Positions 7,747 through 16,115 of a stretch of DNA of 60,211 nt are shown piece by piece. Positions within the stretch are counted from its first letter, which is position 1. The number at the start of each line of letters is the position of its first letter. The stretch comes from Halovulum marinum (GTDB lineage Bacteria > Pseudomonadota > Alphaproteobacteria > Rhodobacterales > Rhodobacteraceae): contig NZ_WIND01000022.1 in the NCBI RefSeq assembly GCF_009697225.1, positions 1-60,211 on the forward strand, given 5' to 3'. Below the pieces are notes generated by a model that was not told the origin of the DNA, searched no databases, and saw only the letters and a list, made by a program, of their open reading frames with translations. The translations under genes and the position numbers were made by a program.

Positions 7747-9014
7747 TGGACGAGAACACGCTGCTGCGCGCGCTGTTCGCCGCCGCCGTCGACGCCGCCC
7801 TGCCGAAGCGGATCGTGCCGCCCTTCGTGCCCGACCGGGTGCCCGGCAGGCTGGTCGTGGTCGGCGCCGGCAAGGCCTCCGCGGCGATGGCCGCGGCGGT
7901 CGAGGCGCGCTACGACGGCCCGATGACGGGGCTCGTCGTCACCCGCTACGACCACGCCGTGCCCTGCAGGCACGTCGAGATCGTCGAGGCCGCGCACCCG
8001 GTGCCCGACGCCGCCGGGGCCGAGGGCGCGCGGCGGATGCTGGACCTGCTGCACGGGCTTGGCGAGGACGACGTGGTGCTGGCGCTGATCTCGGGTGGCG
8101 GCTCGGCGCTGCTGACGCTGATGGCCGAGGGCATGGACCTGGACGACGCGGTGACGCTGAACAAGGCGCTGCTGGCCTCGGGCGCGGGGATCGACGCGAT
8201 GAACTGCATCCGCCGGCACCTGTCGCAGACCGCCGGCGGGCGGCTGGCGGCGGCGGCGCACCCGGCGCGGTTGATCGCCCTGGCGATTTCCGACGTGCCG
8301 GGGGACGATCTGCTGAACATCGCCTCGGGCCCGACGGTGGGCGATCCGACCACGCTGGCCGACGCCCGCGCGCTGGTCGCGCGCCACGCGCTGGACCTGC
8401 CGCCGCACATGCTGGCGGCGCTGGACGATGCCGCCAACGAAAGCGTCAAGCCGGGCGATCCGCGGCTGGCCCGGGCCGAGGCGCACCTGATCGCCGCCCC
8501 GCTCGCCTCGCTCGAGGCGGCGGCCGCGGTGGCGCGCAGATCCGGCCTGCGCGCCGAGATCCAGGGCGACGCGCTGGAGGGCGAGGCGCGCGAGCTGGGC
8601 GCCGCCTTCGCCGAGCTGGCGCTGCAGCGGCAGAAGGCGATGACGCCGGGGGACGCGCCGCTGGTGCTGATCTCGGGCGGCGAGACCACGGTGACGCTGC
8701 CCCGCGACGGCCGCGACCTGGGCGACGGCGGGCGCAACGTCGACTTCCTGATGGGGCTGGCGCAGCGGCTGGACGGCGCGCCGGGGATATGGGCGCTGGC
8801 CGGCGACACCGACGGCGTCGACGGGCTGGCCGAGGTCGCGGGCGCGATCGTCACCCCCGACACCGTGGCGCGCAGCGGCAGGGAGGCGCTGGAAACCGCG
8901 CTGCGCCGGTTCGACGGCCACGGCTACTTCAGGGCGCTGGGCGACCAGGTGATCACCGGCCCGACGCTGACCAACGTCAACGACTTCCGCGCGATCCTCG
9001 TTCTGCCCGGCTAG
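7746..9014 (+). CDS. glycerate 2-kinase (DUF4147/MOFRL family, TtuD/GckA type)
   Basis: 422-residue cytoplasmic kinase. The N-terminal DUF4147 domain has VVVGAGKASAAMAAAVE and the phosphate-binding LISGGGSALLTL; the C-terminal MOFRL domain shows VLISGGETTVTL, GGRNVDFLMGLA and LAGDTDGVDG. The family converts D-glycerate to 2-phosphoglycerate and is often annotated as hydroxypyruvate reductase TtuD. The ATG overlaps the stop of the lactonase (TGATG), so both are one transcript. Lactonase plus glycerate kinase suggests a sugar-acid or aldarate route that ends at glycerate; this is inferred, as the intermediate enzymes are not in the window. Confidence 0.87.
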   Translation: MDENTLLRALFAAAVDAALPKRIVPPFVPDRVPGRLVVVGAGKASAAMAAAVEARYDGPMTGLVVTRYDHAVPCRHVEIVEAAHPVPDAAGAEGARRMLDLLHGLGEDDVVLALISGGGSALLTLMAEGMDLDDAVTLNKALLASGAGIDAMNCIRRHLSQTAGGRLAAAAHPARLIALAISDVPGDDLLNIASGPTVGDPTTLADARALVARHALDLPPHMLAALDDAANESVKPGDPRLARAEAHLIAAPLASLEAAAAVARRSGLRAEIQGDALEGEARELGAAFAELALQRQKAMTPGDAPLVLISGGETTVTLPRDGRDLGDGGRNVDFLMGLAQRLDGAPGIWALAGDTDGVDGLAEVAGAIVTPDTVARSGREALETALRRFDGHGYFRALGDQVITGPTLTNVNDFRAILVLPG

Positions 9015-9071
9015 CAAGGCTTGTCAGGTCTGATCCGCCCGGTGGTGGCAGTCGCAAATGATATGGCGACG

Positions 9072-9542
9072 CTACCAGAAGCCCTCGTGGGCTTTCACGA
9101 TCTCTTCTTCGAGTTCAGGGAACGGGCCGCGGACCTCGACATCCCGACGTCCTACGGCGAATATGTCGCGGCAGCTGATGTCGAGGGTCAGGTTCTTCGG
9201 GTTGTCGCCGGTCAACTCACCGAGCCGGCTCTCGCTCAGCCCGAACACAACCGTCCCGATCCCGGCCCAGTACGCAGCCCCGGCGCACATGCAGCAAGGT
9301 TCGACCGAGGTCACCAGCATGCACTGCTGCAGAAACTCCGGGTCGAATTTCTTCGCGACTGCGCGGGCCACGTTCGATTCGGCATGACCGACGCCCCGAT
9401 CCCGGGCGTATGTATTGCCTGACGAGAGCAACACATCGCCCTCCGGTCCGACAAGAAGCGCTCCGAAAGGGTGATTACCGCTCTCGCGGCTCTCACGGGC
9501 AAATTCAATTGCAAGACGCAGGTATTCGGCATCGCTCTTCAT
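9072..9542 (-). CDS. nucleoside/guanine deaminase-like zinc enzyme (CDA fold)
   Basis: 156-residue member of the cytidine-deaminase-like superfamily. Zinc and catalytic residues are visible as HAESN (His plus catalytic Glu) and EPCCMCAGA (two Cys ligands). Overall it resembles guanine deaminase and other small purine/nucleoside deaminases; tRNA adenosine deaminase TadA is less likely because the flanking motifs differ. The start MKSDAEYL at 9542 is chosen for its GGAGG five bases upstream; a second ATG four codons earlier has none. Base composition is visibly less GC-rich than on either side and codons such as AAT, ACA and GAA are commoner, hinting at acquisition. It converges with the glycerate kinase gene. 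Confidence 0.82.
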   Translation of the reverse strand: MKSDAEYLRLAIEFARESRESGNHPFGALLVGPEGDVLLSSGNTYARDRGVGHAESNVARAVAKKFDPEFLQQCMLVTSVEPCCMCAGAAYWAGIGTVVFGLSESRLGELTGDNPKNLTLDISCRDIFAVGRRDVEVRGPFPELEEEIVKAHEGFW

Positions 9543-9659
9543 GACAGCCTCCATTGAGATGCCAGCGCGACCACGCCCGCCTGGGGCACCATTGGATCAT
9601 ACACCAGATCTGAAATCCTGTGGTGCCGAGATCGTTCCGCCTGCGAGTTCTCCGAGGCG

Positions 9660-10361
9660 TCAGTCGCTCTCGATCTGCCCGACCAAGTCGGGCAGATCCC
9701 CCAGCCGGGACAGTTCGCGGAAGCGGGGCGCGCCGGTGGGCGGCTCGGCATGCTCGATGACCCAGGTCAGGTCATGGGGCACGTGCACGCCCCAGGCCCC
9801 GGCCTCGATCGCCGGGATCACGTCCGACTTCAGCGAGTTGCCCACCATCATCGCCCGCCGCGCGCCATCGCCATAGGCGGCGAAGATGCGGGTATAAATG
9901 TCCGCGCGCTTGTCGCTGACGATCTCGATCCCGGCAAAGCGCGCGCCCAGCCCGGATTGCGCCAGCTTGCGCTCCTGGTCGAACAGGTCGCCCTTGGTGA
10001 TCAGCACGATGCGGTGGCTCTCGGCCATGCGCGCGACGACATCGGCGGCGTCCGGCAGCATCTCGATCGGGTGCGCGTGCAGTTCGCGCCCGGCCTCGAG
10101 GATCTCGGCCAGGATCGACGCCGGCACCCGCCGCTCGGTGATCTCGATCGCCGTCTCCAGCATCGACAGGGTGAAGCCCTTCACCCCGAAGCCGTAGTGC
10201 GCCAGGTTGCGCCGCTCGGCCGCCAGCAGCCGCTCGGCCAGGTGCGCCGGGTCGGCGTGATCGGCCAGCAGCGCCTGGAACCGGTCCTGGGTGATGCGGA
10301 AGAACTGCTCGTTCTGCCACAGCGTGTCGTCCGCGTCGAAGCCGATGGTGGTGATCCTCAT
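9660..10361 (-). CDS. HAD-superfamily hydrolase
   Basis: 233-residue haloacid-dehalogenase-like hydrolase. Motif I is FDADDTLWQ (nucleophile Asp plus acid-base Asp), motif II lies in IVLITKGDLFDQ, the motif III lysine in IVSDKRAD, and motif IV in MMVGNSLKSDVIPA. An alpha-helical cap lies between motifs I and II. Such enzymes are cytoplasmic phosphatases or dehalogenases and the substrate cannot be predicted. It is divergent from soeA with a 93-base gap; whether it is functionally tied to the molybdoenzyme is unknown. Confidence 0.85.
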   Translation of the reverse strand: MRITTIGFDADDTLWQNEQFFRITQDRFQALLADHADPAHLAERLLAAERRNLAHYGFGVKGFTLSMLETAIEITERRVPASILAEILEAGRELHAHPIEMLPDAADVVARMAESHRIVLITKGDLFDQERKLAQSGLGARFAGIEIVSDKRADIYTRIFAAYGDGARRAMMVGNSLKSDVIPAIEAGAWGVHVPHDLTWVIEHAEPPTGAPRFRELSRLGDLPDLVGQIESD

Positions 10362-10454
10362 GCCCCGCACCAAGCACAGCCCGCGAGCGCTGTCGAGAGG
10401 CCCGCGACCTCGGCGATTGCGCCGACCGGCGGCCTGTGCAATGGCTTGGCACAC

Positions 10455-13268
10455 ATGTCTGATACAAGACCCGAGCTGGACCTGTCCCCGCCCGTCGCCG
10501 ACCGGATCGCGCGCACGACCTGCTACATGTGCGCCTGCCGCTGCGGCATCGACGTGCACCTGCGCGACGGCGAGGTGTCGTATATCGAGGGCAACCGCGA
10601 CCACCCGGTGAACCGCGGCGTGCTGTGCGCCAAGGGCTCGGCCGGGATCATGCAGCACAAGTCGCCGGCCCGGCTGCGCGCGCCGCTGAAGCGGGTCGGG
10701 CCGCGCGGCTCGGGCGAGTTCGAGGAAATCTCCTGGGACGAGGCGCTGGACCTGGCCGCGGAATGGCTGGCCCCGGTGCGCGAAAGCGCGCCGGAGCGGC
10801 TGGCGTTCTTCACCGGCCGCGACCAGTCGCAAAGCTTCACCGGCTGGTGGGCGCAGCAGTTCGGCACCCCGAACTACGCCGCGCACGGCGGCTTCTGCTC
10901 GGTCAACATGGCCGCCGCCGGGATCTACACGCTGGGCGGCGCGTTCTGGGAATTCGGCGCGCCGGACTGGGAGCGGACCGAGCTGTTCATGATCTTCGGC
11001 GTCGCCGAGGACCACGACAGCAACCCGATCAAGATGGGCCTCGGCCGGCTGAAGGCGCGCGGCGCCAAGGTGATCGCCGTAAACCCGGTGCGCACCGGCT
11101 ACAACGCCATCGCCGACGAATGGGTGGCGATCACGCCGGGCACCGACGGGCTGTTCGTGCTGGCGCTGGTGCACGAGCTGCTGAAGGCCGGCAAGATCGA
11201 CCTCGATTATCTGTGCCGGACCACCAACGCGCCGGTGTTGCTGGACGCGGACGGGCTGTTCGCCCGCAACGCGGACGGCAAGGAACTGGTCTGGGACCGC
11301 GCCACCAACAGGGCGATGCCGTTCGACGCGCCGGACCTGAAGCCCGCCCTGCACGGCAGTTTCGACGGACTGACGCCGGTGTTCCAGCACCTGGCCGAGC
11401 GCTACCTCGACCCGGCCCACGCCGCCGAGGCGGTGGCCGATCGCTGCGGCGTGCCCGCCGCCACGATCAGGCGGATCGCGGCGGAACTGGCCCACGCCGC
11501 GTTCGACAGGCAGATCACCATCGACCGGCCCTGGACCGACTTCCGCGGCCAGCGGCACCAGACGATGACCGGCCGCCCGGTCAGCTTCCACGCCATGCGC
11601 GGGATCTCGGCCCATTCCAACGGCTTCCAGACCGCCCGCGCGCTGCACCTGCTGCAACTGCTGCTCGGCTCGGTCGAGGTGCCCGGCGGTTTCCGCTTCA
11701 AGCCGCCCTACCCCAAGCCGGTCTCGGCCCATCCGCGCCCGCACGCCAAGGTCACGCCGGGCAAGCCGCTGGACGGCCCGCACCTGGGCTATCCGCGCGG
11801 CCCCGAGGATCTGCTGCTGAACGACGACGGCAGCCCCAAGCGCATCGACAAGGCCTTCACCTGGGAGGCGCCGATGTCCGCCCACGGCATGATGCACATG
11901 GTGATCTCGAACGCGCACGCGGGCGATCCGTACCCGATCGACGTGCTGTTCATGTACATGGCCAACATGGCCTGGAACTCGACGATGAACACCGGCGCGG
12001 TCATGAAGATGCTGACCGACACCGACGACAGCGGCGGCTACCGGATCCCGAAGATCATCTACTCGGACGCCTATTCCTCGGAAATGGTCGCCTATGCCGA
12101 CCTGGTCCTGCCCGACACCACCTATCTGGAGCGGCACGACTGCATCAGCCTGCTCGACCGGCCGATCTGCGAGCCCGACGCCGCCGCCGACGCGATCCGC
12201 TGGCCGGTGGTCGAACCCGAGCGTCCCGGCCACGAGGGCGTGCGCGGCTTCCAGACCGCGCTGATCCAGCTGGGCCTGCGCCTCGGCCTGCCCGGCATGG
12301 TCGATGCCGGCGGCAATGCGGTCTACAAGGACTATGCCGACTACATCGTCAACCACCAGCGCCGCCCCGGCATCGGCCCGCTGGCGGGGTTCCGCGGCGA
12401 CGGCACCGAAGCCGGGCGCGGCGCGCCCAACCCCGACCAGATCGAGGCCTACAAGCGCAACGGCGGCTTCTGGCTGCAGCACATCCCCGAGGAAGCGCAG
12501 TTCTACAAGCCGACCAACGCCGCCTACCAGGACTGGGCGGTGAAGATGGGCTTCTACACCGACGATCTGCCCGCGCCCTACCTGTTCCAGCTTTACTCGG
12601 AACCGCTGCGCAAGTTCCAGCGCGCCGCCGAGGGCCACGGCGAGCGGCAGCCGCCCGAACACCTGCGCGAGCGGCTGAAGACGGCAATGGACCCGCTGCC
12701 GCGCTGGGATCCGCCGTTCGAGGACACCCGGATCGACACCGGCGACTTCCCGCTGCACGCGATCACCCAGCGCCCGGCGGCGATGTACCACAGCTGGGGC
12801 TCGCAGAACGCCTGGCTGCGGCAGATCCACGGCGTGAACCCGCTCTATGTCCCGCGCGACACCTGGGAGGCGCACGGCTTCGCCGACGGCGACTGGGCCA
12901 CGCTGACCTCGGTGCACGGGTCGATCACCATCCCGGTCGCGCTGATGGAGGCGCTGAACCCGAACACCGTCTGGACCTGGAACGCGATCGGCAAGCGCCG
13001 CGGCGCCTGGGCGCTGGACGAGGACGCCCCCGAGGCGACCAGGGGCTTCCTGCTCAACCACCTGATCCACGAGTTGCTGCCGCCGAAGGGCGACGGTCTG
13101 CGCTGGTCGAACTCGGACCCGGTGACCGGCCAGGCGGCGTGGTACGACCTGCGCGTGCGGATCGAGAAGGCCCCGGCGCAGGCCGCCAGCCAGCCCGAGA
13201 TCCCGGCGCAGGTCTCGCCCGTGGGCACCGGCCCGGCGGTGCTGACCTTCGGCAAGGGCCGGGCATGA
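10455..13268 (+). CDS. soeA: molybdopterin-dependent sulfite dehydrogenase catalytic subunit (SoeA-like)
   Basis: 937-residue catalytic subunit of the DMSO-reductase family. An N-terminal 4Fe-4S motif is seen as CYMCACRCG followed about 27 residues later by GVLCAKG. GGFCSVNM places Cys148 as the likely molybdenum ligand. The C-terminal third holds the cofactor-capping domain. There is no twin-arginine or Sec signal, so the enzyme should face the cytoplasm, which fits SoeA rather than periplasmic DmsA or PsrA. SoeABC oxidises sulfite to sulfate and passes electrons to quinone. The ATG at 10455 is the first plausible start; no good ribosome site is seen. The Soe assignment rests on domain order, lack of signal and lineage; a related thiosulfate/polysulfide-type enzyme is the alternative. 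Confidence 0.72.
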   Translation: MSDTRPELDLSPPVADRIARTTCYMCACRCGIDVHLRDGEVSYIEGNRDHPVNRGVLCAKGSAGIMQHKSPARLRAPLKRVGPRGSGEFEEISWDEALDLAAEWLAPVRESAPERLAFFTGRDQSQSFTGWWAQQFGTPNYAAHGGFCSVNMAAAGIYTLGGAFWEFGAPDWERTELFMIFGVAEDHDSNPIKMGLGRLKARGAKVIAVNPVRTGYNAIADEWVAITPGTDGLFVLALVHELLKAGKIDLDYLCRTTNAPVLLDADGLFARNADGKELVWDRATNRAMPFDAPDLKPALHGSFDGLTPVFQHLAERYLDPAHAAEAVADRCGVPAATIRRIAAELAHAAFDRQITIDRPWTDFRGQRHQTMTGRPVSFHAMRGISAHSNGFQTARALHLLQLLLGSVEVPGGFRFKPPYPKPVSAHPRPHAKVTPGKPLDGPHLGYPRGPEDLLLNDDGSPKRIDKAFTWEAPMSAHGMMHMVISNAHAGDPYPIDVLFMYMANMAWNSTMNTGAVMKMLTDTDDSGGYRIPKIIYSDAYSSEMVAYADLVLPDTTYLERHDCISLLDRPICEPDAAADAIRWPVVEPERPGHEGVRGFQTALIQLGLRLGLPGMVDAGGNAVYKDYADYIVNHQRRPGIGPLAGFRGDGTEAGRGAPNPDQIEAYKRNGGFWLQHIPEEAQFYKPTNAAYQDWAVKMGFYTDDLPAPYLFQLYSEPLRKFQRAAEGHGERQPPEHLRERLKTAMDPLPRWDPPFEDTRIDTGDFPLHAITQRPAAMYHSWGSQNAWLRQIHGVNPLYVPRDTWEAHGFADGDWATLTSVHGSITIPVALMEALNPNTVWTWNAIGKRRGAWALDEDAPEATRGFLLNHLIHELLPPKGDGLRWSNSDPVTGQAAWYDLRVRIEKAPAQAASQPEIPAQVSPVGTGPAVLTFGKGRA

Positions 13269-13356
13269 GGCGCGGCCCGCGCACTGGCTGCGGCACGCGC
13301 CCGCCCGCCACCGAAACCGTCGCCTTCGACCGACCCGCCGTGACCGAGGCCCGTCC

Positions 13357-14112
13357 ATGACATCGCTGCCCGACCGCACCGCCACCGACAAGAGCCTCGG
13401 CCTGGTGATCGACCTCGACACCTGTGTCGGCTGCCATGCCTGCGTGATCTCGTGCAAGGAATGGAACACCTCGAACTACGGCGCCCCGCTCGCCGATCTC
13501 GACCCCTACGGCGCCGAGCCGCTGGGCACGTTCCTGAACCGGATCCACACCTTCGAGACGGCGCAGCCCGGCAAGCCGGCGCAGGTCGTACACTTTCCCA
13601 AGTCCTGCCTGCACTGCGAGGACGCGCCCTGCGTCACCGTCTGCCCCACCGGCGCCAGCTACAAGCGCCAGGACGACGGCATCGTGCTGGTCAACGAAAG
13701 CGACTGCATCGGCTGCGGCCTGTGCGCCTGGGCCTGCCCCTACGGCGCGCGCGAGATGGACGGCGCCGAGAAGGTGATGAAGAAGTGCACGCTCTGCGTC
13801 GACCGGATCTACAACGAGAACATCCCCGAGGTGGACCGGATCCCGTCCTGCGTGCGCACCTGTCCGGCGGGGGCGCGGCATTTCGGCGACCTGTCCGACC
13901 CGGACAGCAGCGTGTTCAAGCTGGTCGAGGCGCGCGGCGGCTTCGACCTGATGCCGGAACAGGGCACCAAACCCGTCAACAAGTACCTGCCGCCGCGGCC
14001 GAAGACCGACACGTCGGACGGGCCGGACGTTCTGGGCCCGCTGCTGGCGGAGGGCACCGAGGGCGCCGGCGGCTTTCTCGGCTGGCTCGACCGCGCGCTG
14101 GACCGGATCTGA
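13357..14112 (+). CDS. soeB: four-cluster ferredoxin subunit (SoeB-like)
   Basis: 251-residue electron-transfer subunit with four 4Fe-4S cysteine groups: CVGCHACVISC, CLHCEDAPCVTVC, CIGCGLCAWAC and CTLCVDR with CVRTCPAG. This is the DmsB/PsrB/SoeB architecture. It carries electrons between the molybdenum subunit and the membrane anchor. GAGG lies seven bases before the ATG. It follows soeA after 88 bases and is one base from soeC. The GAREMDG stretch after cluster three and the absence of a signal peptide agree with a cytoplasm-side complex. Confidence 0.82.
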   Translation: MTSLPDRTATDKSLGLVIDLDTCVGCHACVISCKEWNTSNYGAPLADLDPYGAEPLGTFLNRIHTFETAQPGKPAQVVHFPKSCLHCEDAPCVTVCPTGASYKRQDDGIVLVNESDCIGCGLCAWACPYGAREMDGAEKVMKKCTLCVDRIYNENIPEVDRIPSCVRTCPAGARHFGDLSDPDSSVFKLVEARGGFDLMPEQGTKPVNKYLPPRPKTDTSDGPDVLGPLLAEGTEGAGGFLGWLDRALDRI

Positions 14113-14113
14113 G

Positions 14114-14998
14114 ATGCACCCCGCGCCCTCGCTGATCGTGTTCACCACGCTGTCCGGCCTCGGCTTCGGGCTGATGGCGTTCCTCGGCATCGACCCGCCG
14201 GCCAAGGGCGGCTGGGTGATGGCGGTGTTCGCCGCGCTGGCGCTGGCGCTGGCCGGCGCCGGGCTGGTCGCCTCGCTGTGGCACCTCGGCCACCCGGAGC
14301 GGGCGTGGAAGGCGCTGTCGCAATGGCGCAGCTCGTGGCTCAGCCGCGAGGGGGTGCTGGCGATGGCGACGATGGCGGTGTTCGGGCTCCATGCCGCGCT
14401 CATCGTGCTGGCCGGAACCCAGGTCGCGCTTCTGGGCTGGCTCGCCGCGCTGCTGGCGGTGGCCACGGTGGTGGCCACCGGCATGATCTACGCCCAGCTG
14501 CGGGCGATCCCGCGCTGGCACAGCCCGCTGACGCCGCTGCTGTTCGTGCTCTACGCGCTGGCCGGCGGCGCGCTGCTGGCCGGGCAGGTCACCGTCGGCG
14601 GCTGGCTGCTGCTGGCGCTGGGCGCGGCGCAGCTTGCCGGCTGGCACCTGGGCGATGGCGCGCTGGCGGCATCGGGCACCACCGCGGAAACCGCGACCGG
14701 CCTCGGCCACCTGGGCCGGGTGCGGCTGCTGGAATCGCCGCACACCGGGCGCAACTACCTGCTGGATGAAATGGTGTTCCGCGTCGGCCGCAAGCATGCC
14801 GCCAAGCTGCGGCTGATCGCCTTCGCGCTGGCCGTGGCGCTGCCCGCCGCCATCGCCCTGCTGACCGAGCCGCACCACCTGCTGGGCGGCGTGCTGGTGC
14901 TGTCCCATGTCGCCGGAACCGTGGTCGCGCGCTGGCTGTTCTACGCCCAGGCCGAGCATGTCGTCGGCCTCTACTACGGCGCCCGCGCCCGCGCCTGA
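14114..14998 (+). CDS. soeC: membrane anchor subunit, DmsC/NrfD-type (SoeC-like)
   Basis: 294-residue integral membrane protein with about eight hydrophobic segments, beginning SLIVFTTLSGLGFGLMAFLG. It matches the DmsC family anchor, which binds quinone and docks the Fe-S subunit. Conserved family features include WHLGHPERAWKAL and WLSREGVL after the second segment. The start lies one base after the soeB stop. Together soeABC encode a complete three-subunit membrane enzyme. Direction of electron flow (sulfite oxidation versus substrate reduction) is inferred from SoeA, not from this subunit. Confidence 0.82.
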   Translation: MHPAPSLIVFTTLSGLGFGLMAFLGIDPPAKGGWVMAVFAALALALAGAGLVASLWHLGHPERAWKALSQWRSSWLSREGVLAMATMAVFGLHAALIVLAGTQVALLGWLAALLAVATVVATGMIYAQLRAIPRWHSPLTPLLFVLYALAGGALLAGQVTVGGWLLLALGAAQLAGWHLGDGALAASGTTAETATGLGHLGRVRLLESPHTGRNYLLDEMVFRVGRKHAAKLRLIAFALAVALPAAIALLTEPHHLLGGVLVLSHVAGTVVARWLFYAQAEHVVGLYYGARARA

Positions 14999-15106
14999 GC
15001 GCGTCAGGCCGCCGCCCACAGCGCCGCCCGGTCCGCCCGGTCCGCCCGGGCGCCAGGCAGGCCGTCCGCCGGCAGCCCGGCAAGCCTCAAGGGCCGGGCG
15101 GCGGCG

Positions 15107-16096
15107 TCACCATTCGCCGGCGGCGGCGGCGCGCAGGTCGTCCAGCGACGCCATGGTGTTCAGCGTGTCCGCCACGTCCGAGCCCAGCGCCTGGCCGGCG
15201 ACGGAGTCGGAGCGATAGTGCAGGCCCATGACCTCGCGGTTGCGGCCGATGCGGTCGGCCATGTCCTGCAGCGGATCGCGCACCAGCGCCGGGCGCGGCG
15301 CGGTCGGCGAGGCGCCGAAATGACTGGCGGTCAGGTTCGGCATCAGCTGCCGCAGCACCATCGACACCGCCTGCGCCTGGGTGGCGTGGCCGCTGGGAAA
15401 GCTGGCGTGCTCGGGCGGGTCGATCGGCGGCATGATCATCGGCGACATCTGGCTGGGCCGCGGCCGCGCGTAGGTCCGCTTGAAATGCATCACCGCCATG
15501 GTCGAGCATTCCAGCGCCAGCCCGACCAGCTTCGAGGTGTTCGGGTGCGTCAGCCGGCTGTAGGTCAGGATGCCGCGGAAATCGTCCTCGATATTGTCGA
15601 TCTGGGCGATGCCCTCGCCCATCATGCCGGCGCGGTACTCGGTCAGCAGCGTCAGCTCGGTCAGCTCGTTCTCGACCTCGGGGCCCAGTACCCAGCCGCC
15701 GGCCTGCGCCCAGGCCGGGCGATAGTCCTGGCCCCAGTTCGGGAATGCCTGCGCGAACTCGCCCAGCCAGGACAGCGCGTAGTTCAGCGGCGACCAGTAG
15801 CGGGCCGAGAACGCCGGCCCGTCGGTGCGTCCGTAGATGTTCTGGATCCGCACCGGCCCTTCGTTGAGGCCGGGACCGGTGTAGGCCACCGGGTTCGCCT
15901 CGGGCCACTGGTTGGCATGCCAGTACCAGTTCTCGACCGACTCGCCCGGGTTCGCCGGCTCGGTGTAGGGCGACATCCCCAGGAACCGGCTGCCGGTACC
16001 GATGCCGTTCGCGTTGCTGGCATTGCTGGCGTTGCTGGCATTGCTGGCGTTGCTGGCATTCGACGCATTGCTGGCGTTGGACTTGGTGATGGCCAT
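15107..16096 (-). CDS. vanadium-dependent haloperoxidase-like protein (PAP2 fold) with Asn-Ala-Ser repeat tail
   Basis: 329-residue, apparently soluble PAP2-superfamily protein. The vanadate/phosphate pocket is complete: KRTYARPRP (Lys206 and Arg), FPSGHATQ (acid-base His237) and GRNREVMGLHYRSD (Arg and axial His293). The GRN...GxHYRSD form is characteristic of bromoperoxidases rather than of membrane PAP2 phosphatases, and no membrane segments are seen. Haloperoxidases oxidise halides with peroxide. No signal peptide is visible; instead the N-terminus after MAITKS is seven NAS units and one NAN. AGGGG lies upstream of the ATG. It lies 19 bases after the nucleotide cyclase gene, so probably the same transcript. 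A soluble acid phosphatase remains possible. Confidence 0.78.
   Translation of the reverse strand: MAITKSNASNASNASNASNASNASNASNANGIGTGSRFLGMSPYTEPANPGESVENWYWHANQWPEANPVAYTGPGLNEGPVRIQNIYGRTDGPAFSARYWSPLNYALSWLGEFAQAFPNWGQDYRPAWAQAGGWVLGPEVENELTELTLLTEYRAGMMGEGIAQIDNIEDDFRGILTYSRLTHPNTSKLVGLALECSTMAVMHFKRTYARPRPSQMSPMIMPPIDPPEHASFPSGHATQAQAVSMVLRQLMPNLTASHFGASPTAPRPALVRDPLQDMADRIGRNREVMGLHYRSDSVAGQALGSDVADTLNTMASLDDLRAAAAGEW
16007..16078 (-). repeat. in-frame 9-bp tandem repeat encoding (NAS)7-NAN
   Basis: Eight 9-base units at the start of the haloperoxidase-like gene encode Asn-Ala-Ser seven times and Asn-Ala-Asn once. AAC and AAT codons mostly alternate, giving an 18-base higher-order period. 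Copy-number change by slippage would stay in frame and alter only the length of the N-terminal tail. The opposite strand reads as a false hydrophobic Leu-Ala repeat. Confidence 0.9.
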
Positions 16097-16115
16097 CGTC
16101 TTCCCCTCGAGCCGA

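Noticed and set aside
9015-9071. terminator between the glycerate kinase and deaminase genes
   Set aside because: No stem of useful length with a T-run was found in this 57-base convergent gap.
9660-13469. 1269-codon minus-strand frame spanning soeA and the HAD gene
   Set aside because: Only its last 233 codons (the HAD hydrolase) are real; the rest is antisense to soeA, which has complete molybdoenzyme motifs.
15020-15056. short tandem copies of GTCCGCCCG after soeC, considered as a CRISPR or structured repeat
   Set aside because: Three adjoining GC-rich 9-base units without spacers are simple low-complexity sequence.
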